Assembly (NCBI GenBank): GCA_965216945.1
Contig: CBDCGU010000003.1
Span: forward strand, 2,914,001 to 2,978,000
Direction: 5' to 3'
DNA from: DATHZQ01 sp965216945
GTDB lineage: Bacteria > Actinomycetota > Acidimicrobiia > Spongiisociales > UBA5794
Length of the DNA: 64,000 bases
Position numbers and translations under genes: made by a program. Positions within the stretch are counted from its first letter, which is position 1, and the number at the start of each line of letters is the position of its first letter. Positions 14,992 to 22,689 of the stretch are shown piece by piece. A model generated the notes under the pieces. It saw only the letters and a list, made by a program, of their open reading frames with translations. It did not search any database and was not told where the DNA came from.

Positions 14992-15774
14992 TCATCCCGC
15001 CTTCTTCGCCTTCGTGGCTTCGACGCTGGCCTTGAGCGCCTCCATGAGGTCGACCACCCCCGTCGGCTGCGGCGCCTCCGGGGCGACGATCTCTTGACCC
15101 TCGACCTTCTGTCGGGCCGCGGCCTCGACTGCCTCGCGGGACTCGTCGTGCCAGGCCGAGGGGTCGAACGTTGCCGTGAGGTTGTCGATGATCATCTGGG
15201 CCATCTGAACCTCGTCGTCGCGCACCTCGACGTCTTCTTCGAGGGTCTCGAACTGCGGTTCGCGGATTTCGTCGGGCCAGTACATCGTCTCCATGATCAG
15301 GACGCCCTCGTCTGCTCGCAACGTGGCGAGATACTCGCGTTCACGAATGGCGACCTTGGCGAGGCCGACCATGTTCCTCTCCTCGAGAGCGTTGAGCAGG
15401 ATGCGATACGCCTTCACACCGGTCTTCTCCGGTGCGAGGTAATACGAGGACCGGTAGTAGATCGGGTCGATCTCGGATGCGTCGACGAACTGGATGACGT
15501 CGACCATCCCGCCCGAGATGCCCTTCATGATCCCGCTCAGCTCGTCACTCGTGAAGACCACGAAACGGCCTTTGTCGACCTCGTAGCCCTTGACGATGTT
15601 CTCGTAGGGCACTTCGGCGCCGTCGACCTCGGCGACACGCTTGTACTTGATGGGGCTGTGGTCGGACTCACGCAGCTGACGGAACTTCGGCCGCTTGTTC
15701 TCCGTCGCGGTGTACAGCCCGACGGGAATCGTCACCAGGCCAAAAGATATGGCGCCCTTCCATATGGAACGCAA
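14992..15774 (-). CDS. ku: Non-homologous end joining protein Ku
   Basis: A 260-residue bacterial Ku: IWKGAISFGLVTIPVGLY at the N-terminus, the central beta-barrel core (GYEVDKGRFVVFTSDEL, YYLAPEKTGVKAYRIL), and a C-terminal Lys-containing tail (TKAKKAG). Ku homodimers ring DNA ends and recruit the ligase. The start is TTG at 15774: the family N-terminus begins exactly there, and GGAGG lies 6 nt upstream. The much longer open frame upstream is not real, since it is antisense to the next gene. The convergent ligase gene completes a minimal two-gene NHEJ locus. Confidence 0.93.
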   Translation of the reverse strand: MRSIWKGAISFGLVTIPVGLYTATENKRPKFRQLRESDHSPIKYKRVAEVDGAEVPYENIVKGYEVDKGRFVVFTSDELSGIMKGISGGMVDVIQFVDASEIDPIYYRSSYYLAPEKTGVKAYRILLNALEERNMVGLAKVAIREREYLATLRADEGVLIMETMYWPDEIREPQFETLEEDVEVRDDEVQMAQMIIDNLTATFDPSAWHDESREAVEAAARQKVEGQEIVAPEAPQPTGVVDLMEALKASVEATKAKKAG

Positions 15775-15848
15775 GAGAAACCTCCGGCTCGCGAAAAACG
15801 ATAGTCGCTGTTGTCGCCGTGCGACACGGCCGGCAAAGTGTTGCTGCA

Positions 15849-15854
15849 TACACT
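15849..15854 (+). promoter_or_regulatory. Predicted -10 box of the CPBP-like gene
   Basis: TACACT followed by 7 nt and GTG at 15862, which argues for that GTG as the start of a leaderless mRNA. Confidence 0.4.
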
Positions 15855-15861
15855 CGCCGCC

Positions 15862-16629
15862 GTGATTCGTCACCGACTGCGCCGGGAGTTCGACGACCTG
15901 ACGCTGGACCGCGCCGATCGCGAGGCGTTCATCGTGCTCCTCTCGTCGACGATCCTGCTCCTCGTGTTCTCGTACTGGGGGCGGCCCAGCTTCTACACCC
16001 GATCCGGGCTGATCGGGTGGGTCGGCGAACTGGATGGCGGGAGTTACGCCGATCTGGCCGACGCCGCCGCCTACCTGTGGTGGGGTCTGTCTTCGTTGCT
16101 GTGGCGAGTGGGGATTCCGCTGGCCATCGGGGTGTGGATCCTCAAGTGGCGGCCCGCCGACCTCGGGTTCCGGCTCCGTGGCATTGCCTCGCACCTGCCG
16201 GCCTACGGTGCCATGTACCTGGTGATGCTGCCTGTGCTCGTCTGGGTGTCCAGCTTCGACTCGTTCTTGACGTTCTACCCGTTCTACGAACGGGCCGGTG
16301 AGGGCGGTATGGGGTTCTGGGTCTACGAGATCGGGTACGCACTGCAGTTCGTAGGTGTCGAAGCCTTCTTCCGCGGGTTCATGACCTTTGGCCTGGCACC
16401 ACGCTTCGGCTTGCTGGCGGTGCCGATCATGACGGTGCCGTACACCATGATCCATTTCGCCAAGCCCATGCCCGAGGCGACCGCGGCGATCGTGGCGGGT
16501 CTGGTACTGGGTGTGATGGCGCTGCGCTCCAAGAGCTTCGTGCCCGGCGTGTTCCTCCATGTCGGGGTCGCGATCACGATGGACGTACTGGTGCTGGCGC
16601 GCACGGGAGGATTGGGCAACATCTTGTGA
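15862..16629 (+). CDS. CPBP-family intramembrane protease-like protein
   Basis: A 255-residue polytopic membrane protein with about six to eight hydrophobic segments. The CPBP/Abi-type motifs are recognisable: VEAFFRGFM (ExxxR, with a single glutamate instead of the usual EE), TMIHFAKPMPE (FxxxH region shifted) and LHVGVAITMD near the end. Relatives include Rce1-like proteases and bacteriocin self-immunity proteins; the substrate is unknown. TTG at 15811 and GTG at 15838 would extend it, but GTG 15862 has a TACACT box 7 nt before it. It is divergent from ku and convergent with the PBP4 gene. Confidence 0.65.
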   Translation: MIRHRLRREFDDLTLDRADREAFIVLLSSTILLLVFSYWGRPSFYTRSGLIGWVGELDGGSYADLADAAAYLWWGLSSLLWRVGIPLAIGVWILKWRPADLGFRLRGIASHLPAYGAMYLVMLPVLVWVSSFDSFLTFYPFYERAGEGGMGFWVYEIGYALQFVGVEAFFRGFMTFGLAPRFGLLAVPIMTVPYTMIHFAKPMPEATAAIVAGLVLGVMALRSKSFVPGVFLHVGVAITMDVLVLARTGGLGNIL

Positions 16630-16671
16630 GGCGACATCCCCGGGATGGAGTCTGCCGGTCGCGGTGCGCCG

Positions 16672-18012
16672 TCAGGACTCGTCCTCGGCGATCGCGATCA
16701 AGAGGTCGTCCACCGCAGTCATGGCGGCCCGGGGCCGGTTGTCGTCGTCCACGATGGCCGAGAAGAACACCGTGCGGCCGCCGGCCGTCGTCATGATGCC
16801 GCTGAGTGCCCTGATGCCGGTGATCGTTCCCGTCTTGGCGCGGAGGTTGCCCGCGGCGGCGGTCTCGACGAATCGCCGCTCGAGTGTTCCGGTCTCGCCG
16901 GCCACCGCCAGTCCCTCCACGAAGAGCTCCCACCACGGCCGGTCCTGGGCAGCTTGGAGCAGCGATCGCCAGCCGCGCGCCGATCGAGCATTGGCATGGC
17001 TCAGCCCGGACCCGTCATGTTGCAGCACGCTGTTGGGGAGACAGAAGTCGCTCACGACCTGCCGCATCGCCGCCACGCCGGCCGCGGTGGAGCCTACGCC
17101 CGACGTGACGAGACCCATCTCCTTGGTCAGCGTCTCGGCGATCATGTTGTGCGAATCGGTGAGCATCATTCCCACGAGCTCGCCGACCGGCGGCGACAGC
17201 AGCCGGGTGATGGGAACCGCGTGCTCGGGCGCCACGCCTTCGGTGGCCACGCCCTCCACGATGATGCCGGCGTCGCGCATTGCCCGAGCGAAAGCGGCGG
17301 CGTTGTACGGCGTCGGCTCCTCGATGAACGGCCAGTCGGCGCGGTAGCGGTTCTCGTCCACCAGGAGCGCCGAGAGGCTGCCCATCGACTCCGGGATGTT
17401 GAGCTCCCTCCAGCCGTTGGCCTCGCGGAGGTCGTCGTAGCGGCTCTCATCCCCCAGCACGCGGCCGGTGATTCGCTGGATGCCGTTGCGGCGAACCTCC
17501 TCGGCGAGCGTGGCCAGGGAATGCTGGTCGTCGGAGGTGAGCGTTGCATCGCCGCCACCGATCAGATAGATGTCACCGTCCAGCACGCCGTTGGCCAGCA
17601 GCCCGTCGGTTGCGACCGTGGTTTCCATGCGGTGATCCGGACCGAGAATCTCGAGCGCCGCCATCGCCGTCAGCAGCTTTTGATTGCTGGCCGGCTTGAG
17701 CCGGAGGTCGGCGGCGACGGCCTTCACCTCGCCGTACCCCTCGATCCACAGGGAGAGGCCCAGCCCCACGTTGTCCAACCGCTCGTCTGCGAGGTGTTCT
17801 TCGATGACGGCGAGCAACTCAGGTGGCGGTGTTTCCGAGCCCGGGGCCGAGATGTCCTTCCTTGGTCGGCAGTTCCGTACCGCCAGCGCCTCATCCTCGA
17901 ACGGGGCGGTCTCCTCTGCGAGCACCGGCGCCGGGACCAGCGAAGCCAGCGCCACCAACGTGGCGAGGAGACCGAGAAGCGAGCGACCCGTTGAGTAGTG
18001 CACGTCCCCCAC
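16672..18012 (-). CDS. dacB: D-alanyl-D-alanine carboxypeptidase/endopeptidase, PBP4 type (S13)
   Basis: A 446-residue exported penicillin-binding protein of peptidase family S13. The signal segment covers about residues 10-32 (LLGLLATLVALASLVPAPVLA). The three active-site motifs are SNQK (Ser109-Lys112, in KPASNQKLL), SHN (287-289) and KTG (393-395). The enzyme removes D-Ala or cleaves cross-links in peptidoglycan. A large insert between the first two motifs is usual for this class. The GTG at 18012 is chosen; GTG 18003 is an alternative. A TACAAT box lies 18 nt upstream. It is divergent from the lipoprotein gene. Confidence 0.88.
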   Translation of the reverse strand: MGDVHYSTGRSLLGLLATLVALASLVPAPVLAEETAPFEDEALAVRNCRPRKDISAPGSETPPPELLAVIEEHLADERLDNVGLGLSLWIEGYGEVKAVAADLRLKPASNQKLLTAMAALEILGPDHRMETTVATDGLLANGVLDGDIYLIGGGDATLTSDDQHSLATLAEEVRRNGIQRITGRVLGDESRYDDLREANGWRELNIPESMGSLSALLVDENRYRADWPFIEEPTPYNAAAFARAMRDAGIIVEGVATEGVAPEHAVPITRLLSPPVGELVGMMLTDSHNMIAETLTKEMGLVTSGVGSTAAGVAAMRQVVSDFCLPNSVLQHDGSGLSHANARSARGWRSLLQAAQDRPWWELFVEGLAVAGETGTLERRFVETAAAGNLRAKTGTITGIRALSGIMTTAGGRTVFFSAIVDDDNRPRAAMTAVDDLLIAIAEDES

Positions 18013-18118
18013 GACGTCGAGGTGGGCACGATTGTACGACGGCAGTGGAGTCAACCATGCTGCTGCCGGTGTTGCGCACAGGGGATCGTTGCGATATGTA
18101 ACGATATATGTCAACCCC

Positions 18119-18147
18119 TTGGCAAAGTAGCCACATGTCGTTATTCT
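18119..18147 (+). promoter_or_regulatory. Promoter of the lipoprotein gene
   Basis: TTGGCA (18119-18124), 17 nt, TATTCT (18142-18147): a good -35/-10 pair at ideal spacing. Only 8 nt separate the -10 box from ATG 18156, so the message is probably leaderless. Confidence 0.55.
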
Positions 18148-18155
18148 GCGGCACA

Positions 18156-18905
18156 ATGCGGAGGGAAATCCTGGTTCGGGTGGGCGCATTCCTGCTGGTG
18201 ATCGCTGCGTGCTCGGGCGACGATGCAGCACCGGTCACGACCTCTGGCGTAGCCACGACGGCACCGCCGGCCACGACCACCACCGCGTCACCCTCCACCA
18301 CGGCGACCACGCCGCCGGAAACCACCACGACCGAGCCCGCCGGCGACACGGTCGGCGACCCGGCAGCCCTCGAAGCACTGGTCGAGGAGGTCACGCAACA
18401 GGTGCGGATCGTCTACGCCGATGACTCCATCGAGGTGCCGGTGCCCGATCTCACCAACCCCGATCCGGTGGTCGCTGCCCAGGCCATCAACGAATTCGAC
18501 CAGCTCGTTGCAGCTGATGTGCCGTTCCGCGATTGGCTGAGTGTGACGGCGTATGAGGGTTCGCCCGCATTCGCGATCGGCGTCGAGAACTTCGATCGTC
18601 TCCTGTTCGGAAATCTGGTTCGGGTGCGCCCGGAGGCTGGCTACGAGTTCCACGGCGGAGAGGTCCTTGACTTCGATGTTTCGTCGCTGCCCATCGAACT
18701 CGTAGAAGGCATGCCGACCGATGCTGTGGGCGTTCTGTATTCCTCGTCCTCAGGTCCGCTTCATCTTGTAGATCGCGATACCGGCGACACGGTTGAAGTC
18801 TTGACAGACGGCTGGGCGAACATGCCCGTGCTGAAGATTGTCGTGGCAACGGCCGGCGGTTGGCGGGAGTGGGGGACCGTGTTGGACTTTGGGGGAACAG
18901 CGTGA
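18156..18905 (+). CDS. Predicted lipoprotein of unknown function
   Basis: A 249-residue protein with a lipoprotein signal peptide (lipobox VIAAC, lipidated Cys near residue 19), then a Thr/Pro/Ala-rich linker of about 35 residues that should span the wall, then a soluble domain of about 185 residues I do not recognise. The domain contains VRIVYADDSIEVPVPDL and a GYEFHGGEVLDFD segment. The ATG at 18156 follows a leaderless-type promoter and gives the best signal peptide; upstream in-frame ATGs (18108, 18135) do not. The next gene starts at a GTG overlapping its stop codon, so the two proteins are probably made together. Confidence 0.6.
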   Translation: MRREILVRVGAFLLVIAACSGDDAAPVTTSGVATTAPPATTTTASPSTTATTPPETTTTEPAGDTVGDPAALEALVEEVTQQVRIVYADDSIEVPVPDLTNPDPVVAAQAINEFDQLVAADVPFRDWLSVTAYEGSPAFAIGVENFDRLLFGNLVRVRPEAGYEFHGGEVLDFDVSSLPIELVEGMPTDAVGVLYSSSSGPLHLVDRDTGDTVEVLTDGWANMPVLKIVVATAGGWREWGTVLDFGGTA

Positions 18906-20137
18906 GGTGGACAGTCCGGTGGCTCGCGGTTTTTGCGTTGGTGACTCTCCTGGTCGGGCTTGGTGTGGGGATGGCAGACGCCGACGATCAGGATGTGCAA
19001 CACGGTGGGTCGCTGACTGCGTGGAAGATGACCGCCCACGTGTTCAAGCAAGGAGGCTCCGCGGAAGCCCAGCAGGCCATCAGTCACCATTGCTATGACG
19101 TACACACGTTCATCGACGAGTGGTACGAGTCGCAAGGAAAGGATTGGGGACTCCACTACGACTGGTGGGATCAGCTCATCAATGACTTCATTGCATGGAT
19201 GGATGCGAATCCCGACCTGATCGACGAGATCTCGGTCGAGCTCGGTGTGACGTCGGACTTCAGCTGGGGAGACGTCAACTGGTGTACGAACACTCACGAG
19301 GATGGGTGGAAGGTGGCGACGGACACCATCATCGACCTCACCGACAACGACGACGACATCGTGCTCATCACCGTCAACGGGGAGACCGTCACGTGCTCTT
19401 ATGGGCAGGTGATGATGGCCTCGGCGACCTACTACTACAACTATCTGTCAGGGCTCCGTGACCACCAGGCGGGCGCCTTCACCTCGGGCTTCGGCACGAA
19501 CTGGACCGATCTCCCTGGGGGCGGTGTGCTGTTCAGCACCGACATCGAGTTTCGTTGTCTCGACATCTTCGATCCCGGCACCGACGTGGCCGAGGTGGTG
19601 GACTCGGTGCCGACCACGCAGGTGAACGCAAACCCGTACATCAAGGGGTTGACGGGGCTCGACACCTGGCTCTGGTACGACTTCTCCGACCCGGCGTCGT
19701 CGCAACTCGGTCCGTATGACGCCACGACGGTGAGTGCGGCGGGGGAGACGTGGACCGTCACCGCGTTCGCCTGGATGGACCAGGTGATGTGGGACGTCGA
19801 CTGCACGTCCGCATGTGACTACAAGGGTATGGCTGCGGGTTTCGATGCGAGCGGCTACGAATACGTCCTCGATTTCGCCGACACCCTCAACAGTCCCGCA
19901 CCGGTGTACGACGGTGGCGTCGAGGCGGACGACCAGGCTGCCTACGAGCACGTGTACCAGCAGATCGGCGACTTCACGCTGTCGACGGCAGCGCAGTGGC
20001 GAGGCTGGTACTTCGTCACCTCGTCGGACGGCGACGTAGGCCCGCGCAACTACTACGACCCCGTGATCGTGGCGGAGGGCTACACCTTCCCCGTGGTGTC
20101 GGTTCGCTCGGAGCTGCGAACGAGCCCGAACCCCTAG
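18902..20137 (+). CDS. Predicted secreted protein of unknown function
   Basis: A 411-residue exported protein: signal peptide at residues 1-26 (WLAVFALVTLLVGLGVGMADA), then a mature region rich in Asp, Trp and Tyr with seven cysteines (for example SHHCYD, NWCTNT, TCSYGQ, DCTSACDYK), which could form disulfides. I recognise no domain. The GTG at 18902 overlaps the lipoprotein stop codon (GTGA), indicating translational coupling and a shared role at the cell surface. The high aromatic content might suggest carbohydrate or peptide binding, but that is a guess. A hairpin terminator follows. Confidence 0.6.
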   Translation: MRWTVRWLAVFALVTLLVGLGVGMADADDQDVQHGGSLTAWKMTAHVFKQGGSAEAQQAISHHCYDVHTFIDEWYESQGKDWGLHYDWWDQLINDFIAWMDANPDLIDEISVELGVTSDFSWGDVNWCTNTHEDGWKVATDTIIDLTDNDDDIVLITVNGETVTCSYGQVMMASATYYYNYLSGLRDHQAGAFTSGFGTNWTDLPGGGVLFSTDIEFRCLDIFDPGTDVAEVVDSVPTTQVNANPYIKGLTGLDTWLWYDFSDPASSQLGPYDATTVSAAGETWTVTAFAWMDQVMWDVDCTSACDYKGMAAGFDASGYEYVLDFADTLNSPAPVYDGGVEADDQAAYEHVYQQIGDFTLSTAAQWRGWYFVTSSDGDVGPRNYYDPVIVAEGYTFPVVSVRSELRTSPNP

Positions 20138-20142
20138 CTCTG

Positions 20143-20160
20143 CGAGCCCGGGAGGGCTCG
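20143..20160. terminator. Hairpin after the secreted-protein gene
   Basis: CGAGCCC-GGGA-GGGCTCG, a perfect 7-bp stem with 4-nt loop, between the secreted-protein gene and the oppositely oriented tRNA gene; it may end both transcripts. Confidence 0.55.
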
Positions 20161-20176
20161 AAAGCGGCTCTGATTG

Positions 20177-20248
20177 TGCCCCAGGCAGGATTCGAACCTG
20201 CGCACCCGGCTCCGGAGGCCGGTGCTCTATCCCCTGAGCTACTGGGGC
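20177..20248 (-). tRNA. tRNA-Arg (anticodon CCG)
   Basis: Read on the minus strand, the 72-nt sequence folds as a full cloverleaf: acceptor GCCCCAG/CTGGGGC, D stem GCTC/GAGC, anticodon stem CCGGC/GCCGG with loop CTCCGGA, and T arm GCAGG-TTCGAAT-CCTGC. The anticodon at loop positions 3-5 is CCG, reading CGG arginine codons. The 3' CCA is not encoded. Its 5' end faces argS, the gene for the enzyme that charges it. Confidence 0.95.
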
Positions 20249-20307
20249 GGGACAATGGAGTGTACCGGTCCCGGCACCGGCCGAGTCTCGCTCACCTGCG
20301 GGGGCTC

Positions 20308-20313
20308 TAAGCT
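20308..20313 (+). promoter_or_regulatory. Predicted -10 box of argS
   Basis: TAAGCT, 23 nt before the argS ATG, in the 88-bp gap between tRNA-Arg and argS. This gap must hold both promoters. Confidence 0.35.
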
Positions 20314-20336
20314 CACCGACCCCGACTTGGACCCGT

Positions 20337-22106
20337 ATGGCTTCCGTCACACAGCAACTCAGCGACCGCTTTGGCGACGCCTTTGCGGCGGTCGGGCTCG
20401 ATCCCGGCTACGGATCGGTCGTCGTGTCCTCGCGGCCCGAGCTGGCCCAGTTCCAGTGCAACGGTGCCCTCGCCGCGGCCAAGGTGGCGGGCAAGAATCC
20501 GCGCGAGCTGGCGCAAGACATCATCGACACCGTCGACCGGGGCGAGATGCTCGGTGCGCTGTCCATCGCCGGGCCCGGATTCGTGAACATCCAAGTCACC
20601 GATGCCTGGCTCGCCTCGGCAGTGAGGACGATGGGTGGCGACGACCGGCTTGGTGCCGGGCGCGCTGGCAAGCCTGTCAAGGTCCTGGTCGACTACGGCG
20701 GGCCGAACGTCGCCAAGGCGCTCCACGTGGGCCATCTGCGTCCGGCGATCATCGGTGAGGCGCTCAAGCGACTGTTCGCCTTCGTCGGGCATCGCACGAC
20801 GGGGGACATCCACGTCGGTGACTGGGGGACGCCGATGGGTCAGATGATCGCACTGATCGCCGAACGTGATCCCGACCTTCCGTTCTTCGACCCGGACCAC
20901 GACGGACCGTACCCGGATGAGATTCCGTTCACCGAGGCCGATCTCGAAGCCATGTATCCCGAGGCGGCCGCTCGAACGAAGGACGACGACGACTTCGCCA
21001 TGCGGGCTCGGGCCGCCAACGTGGCCTTGCAGGAGGGTGATCCGGGCCATCTGGCACTGCTCGACCGGATTCGGGCGATCTCGTTTGCCGACATGAAGCG
21101 CACGTACGACGAGCTCAACGTCCACTTCGAGCTGTGGTACGGCGAGGCCCGCGTCCACCATCGTATCCCGAAGATGATCGAGCGTATGGATGCCGCCGGC
21201 GTCGTGGAGACGAGCAACGGGGCACTGGTCGTGAGCGTCGCCAGGCGGGACGACAAGGCCGACATCCCGCCATTGCTCCTGACGCGCAGCGACGGCTCCT
21301 TCATGTATTCGACGACCGACCTCGCCACCATCGAGGAGCGCGTCGACGATCTCGGTTTCCAAGCGATCTTCTACGTCGTGGACGCCCGCCAAGCACTCCA
21401 CTTCGAGCAGGTGTTCCGAGCGGCGCGCCTCGGGGGTATCGCCCCCGAGGGGGTGGTGCTCGAGCACGACCCCTTCGGCACGGTCAACGGCCCGGACGGC
21501 AAGCCCATGAAGACCCGTGAGGGTGACCTGCCGGCGCTGCGCGGTCTGATCGACGACGCCCGGGCCCGGGCCGCCGTGCGGCTCGAGGAGAGTGATCTCG
21601 CCACCGACTACTCAGAGGCAGAGCGCGCCGAGATCGCAAGGCTGGTCGGCGTCGCCGCCCTCAAGTACGGCGATCTGCAGAACCACCGCACATCGGACTA
21701 CGTCTTCGATCTCGACCGGTTCGTCTCCTTCGTTGGGAAGACGGGTCCCTATCTCCTCTACAGCGCCGTGCGCATCAGCTCGATCCTGCGCAACGCCGCC
21801 GGGCGGGGACTGGCTCCGGGGGAGCTCGTGGCCCCGACCGTCGAGGCCGAGCGCAACCTGATGCTCCAGCTCGTGCGTTTTCCCGACGTAATCGATCGTG
21901 CCGTCGAGTTCCGGGCGCCGAATCACGTTGCCGAGTTCGCCTACGACGTCGCCACCGACTTCAACCGCTTCTACGAGGCGTGCCACATCCTCAGCGAGGA
22001 GAGCGCAGCACGCCAGGCATCGTGGCTGCGGTTGGTCGAGCTGACGCTGCGCATGCTCCGGACACTGCTCGACCTGCTGGCCATCGAGGTTCCCGAGCGG
22101 ATGTGA
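20337..22106 (+). CDS. argS: Arginyl-tRNA synthetase
   Basis: A 589-residue class I synthetase that attaches arginine to tRNA-Arg. The N-terminal additional domain (about residues 1-100) binds the tRNA D-loop; the HIGH motif appears as HVGHLRP near residue 130, preceded by DYGGPNVAKALHVGH. The C-terminal helical anticodon-binding domain carries SAVRISSILRNA and ends in LLDLLAIEVPERM, the usual ArgRS tail. No canonical KMSKS is present, as is common in ArgRS; GKPMKTREGD occupies that place. The ATG at 20337 is supported by the domain start. It faces a tRNA-Arg(CCG) gene. Confidence 0.96.
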   Translation: MASVTQQLSDRFGDAFAAVGLDPGYGSVVVSSRPELAQFQCNGALAAAKVAGKNPRELAQDIIDTVDRGEMLGALSIAGPGFVNIQVTDAWLASAVRTMGGDDRLGAGRAGKPVKVLVDYGGPNVAKALHVGHLRPAIIGEALKRLFAFVGHRTTGDIHVGDWGTPMGQMIALIAERDPDLPFFDPDHDGPYPDEIPFTEADLEAMYPEAAARTKDDDDFAMRARAANVALQEGDPGHLALLDRIRAISFADMKRTYDELNVHFELWYGEARVHHRIPKMIERMDAAGVVETSNGALVVSVARRDDKADIPPLLLTRSDGSFMYSTTDLATIEERVDDLGFQAIFYVVDARQALHFEQVFRAARLGGIAPEGVVLEHDPFGTVNGPDGKPMKTREGDLPALRGLIDDARARAAVRLEESDLATDYSEAERAEIARLVGVAALKYGDLQNHRTSDYVFDLDRFVSFVGKTGPYLLYSAVRISSILRNAAGRGLAPGELVAPTVEAERNLMLQLVRFPDVIDRAVEFRAPNHVAEFAYDVATDFNRFYEACHILSEESAARQASWLRLVELTLRMLRTLLDLLAIEVPERM

Positions 22107-22111
22107 GCCGC

Positions 22112-22507
22112 TCAGGGTTGGAGCGGTAGACCCGCCTCGGTCCAAGCAACGATCCCGCCGTCGAGCTCGTGGACGTCGGTGAAGCCGAGCTCTCGCATCG
22201 TCTCGATCGTCGTCGCAGATCGGTTGCCCGATCTGCAATAGACGAAGTACGGCGCATCCCTGTCCAGCTCTTCGAGCTGTGCGGCGAAGTCCTCGGCGTA
22301 GAAGTCGATGTTGACGGCGTCCTCGATCTTCCCCGTGTCGTATTCCTCCGGCGTGCGCACGTCGAGCACTACGAGGTCGGCCGGTGGTCCCGCCAGCAGC
22401 TCCACGGCCTCGCCTGTGTCGACGAGCTCGATCGTGGCGGTTTCGCCGCCACAGGCGGCGATCGCCACGACCCCGGCGACCACCAGAACGGCGAATCGGA
22501 TCTTCAT
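22112..22507 (-). CDS. Rhodanese-like domain lipoprotein
   Basis: A 131-residue protein with a lipoprotein-type signal (VVAIAACGG, Cys19) and one rhodanese domain. The active-site loop is VYCRSGNRS with Cys91, preceded by VLDVRTPEEYDTGKI and followed by HELDGGIVAWTEAGLP. Exported rhodaneses transfer sulfane sulfur or act as redox/sulfur relay proteins. The ATG at 22507 follows GAGGAAGG. It is convergent with argS, with only 5 bp between the stop codons. Confidence 0.85.
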   Translation of the reverse strand: MKIRFAVLVVAGVVAIAACGGETATIELVDTGEAVELLAGPPADLVVLDVRTPEEYDTGKIEDAVNIDFYAEDFAAQLEELDRDAPYFVYCRSGNRSATTIETMRELGFTDVHELDGGIVAWTEAGLPLQP

Positions 22508-22676
22508 CGTGCCTTCCTCTTGTCGGCGTGGGCCGGCTCTGCGCTTCGACAGCGTTCTCCGTGCCTCCCGGTGCGGATGGCTCCGGCCACTCAGGAATAA
22601 TGTCCGGACAAATGCGACGGGATGTTACAGGATCGAGCCGGCCTCCGGTACCTGATCCGGCGGCGGTGTGGGGCTC

Positions 22677-22682
22677 TACCAT
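22677..22682 (+). promoter_or_regulatory. Predicted -10 box of hom
   Basis: TACCAT, 7 nt, then ATG at 22690; no ribosome-binding site, so probably a leaderless mRNA. Confidence 0.4.
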
Positions 22683-22689
22683 CGACGCC

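Noticed and set aside
15775..16560. Upstream extension of ku to about 520 residues
   Set aside because: The extension is antisense to the CPBP-like gene, is low complexity, and the Ku family start coincides with a TTG preceded by GGAGG.
18060..18118. AT-rich direct repeats (GATATGT, GATATATGT) as a regulator site
   Set aside because: The repeats are imperfect and unevenly spaced, so I treat them as promoter-region composition between divergent genes.
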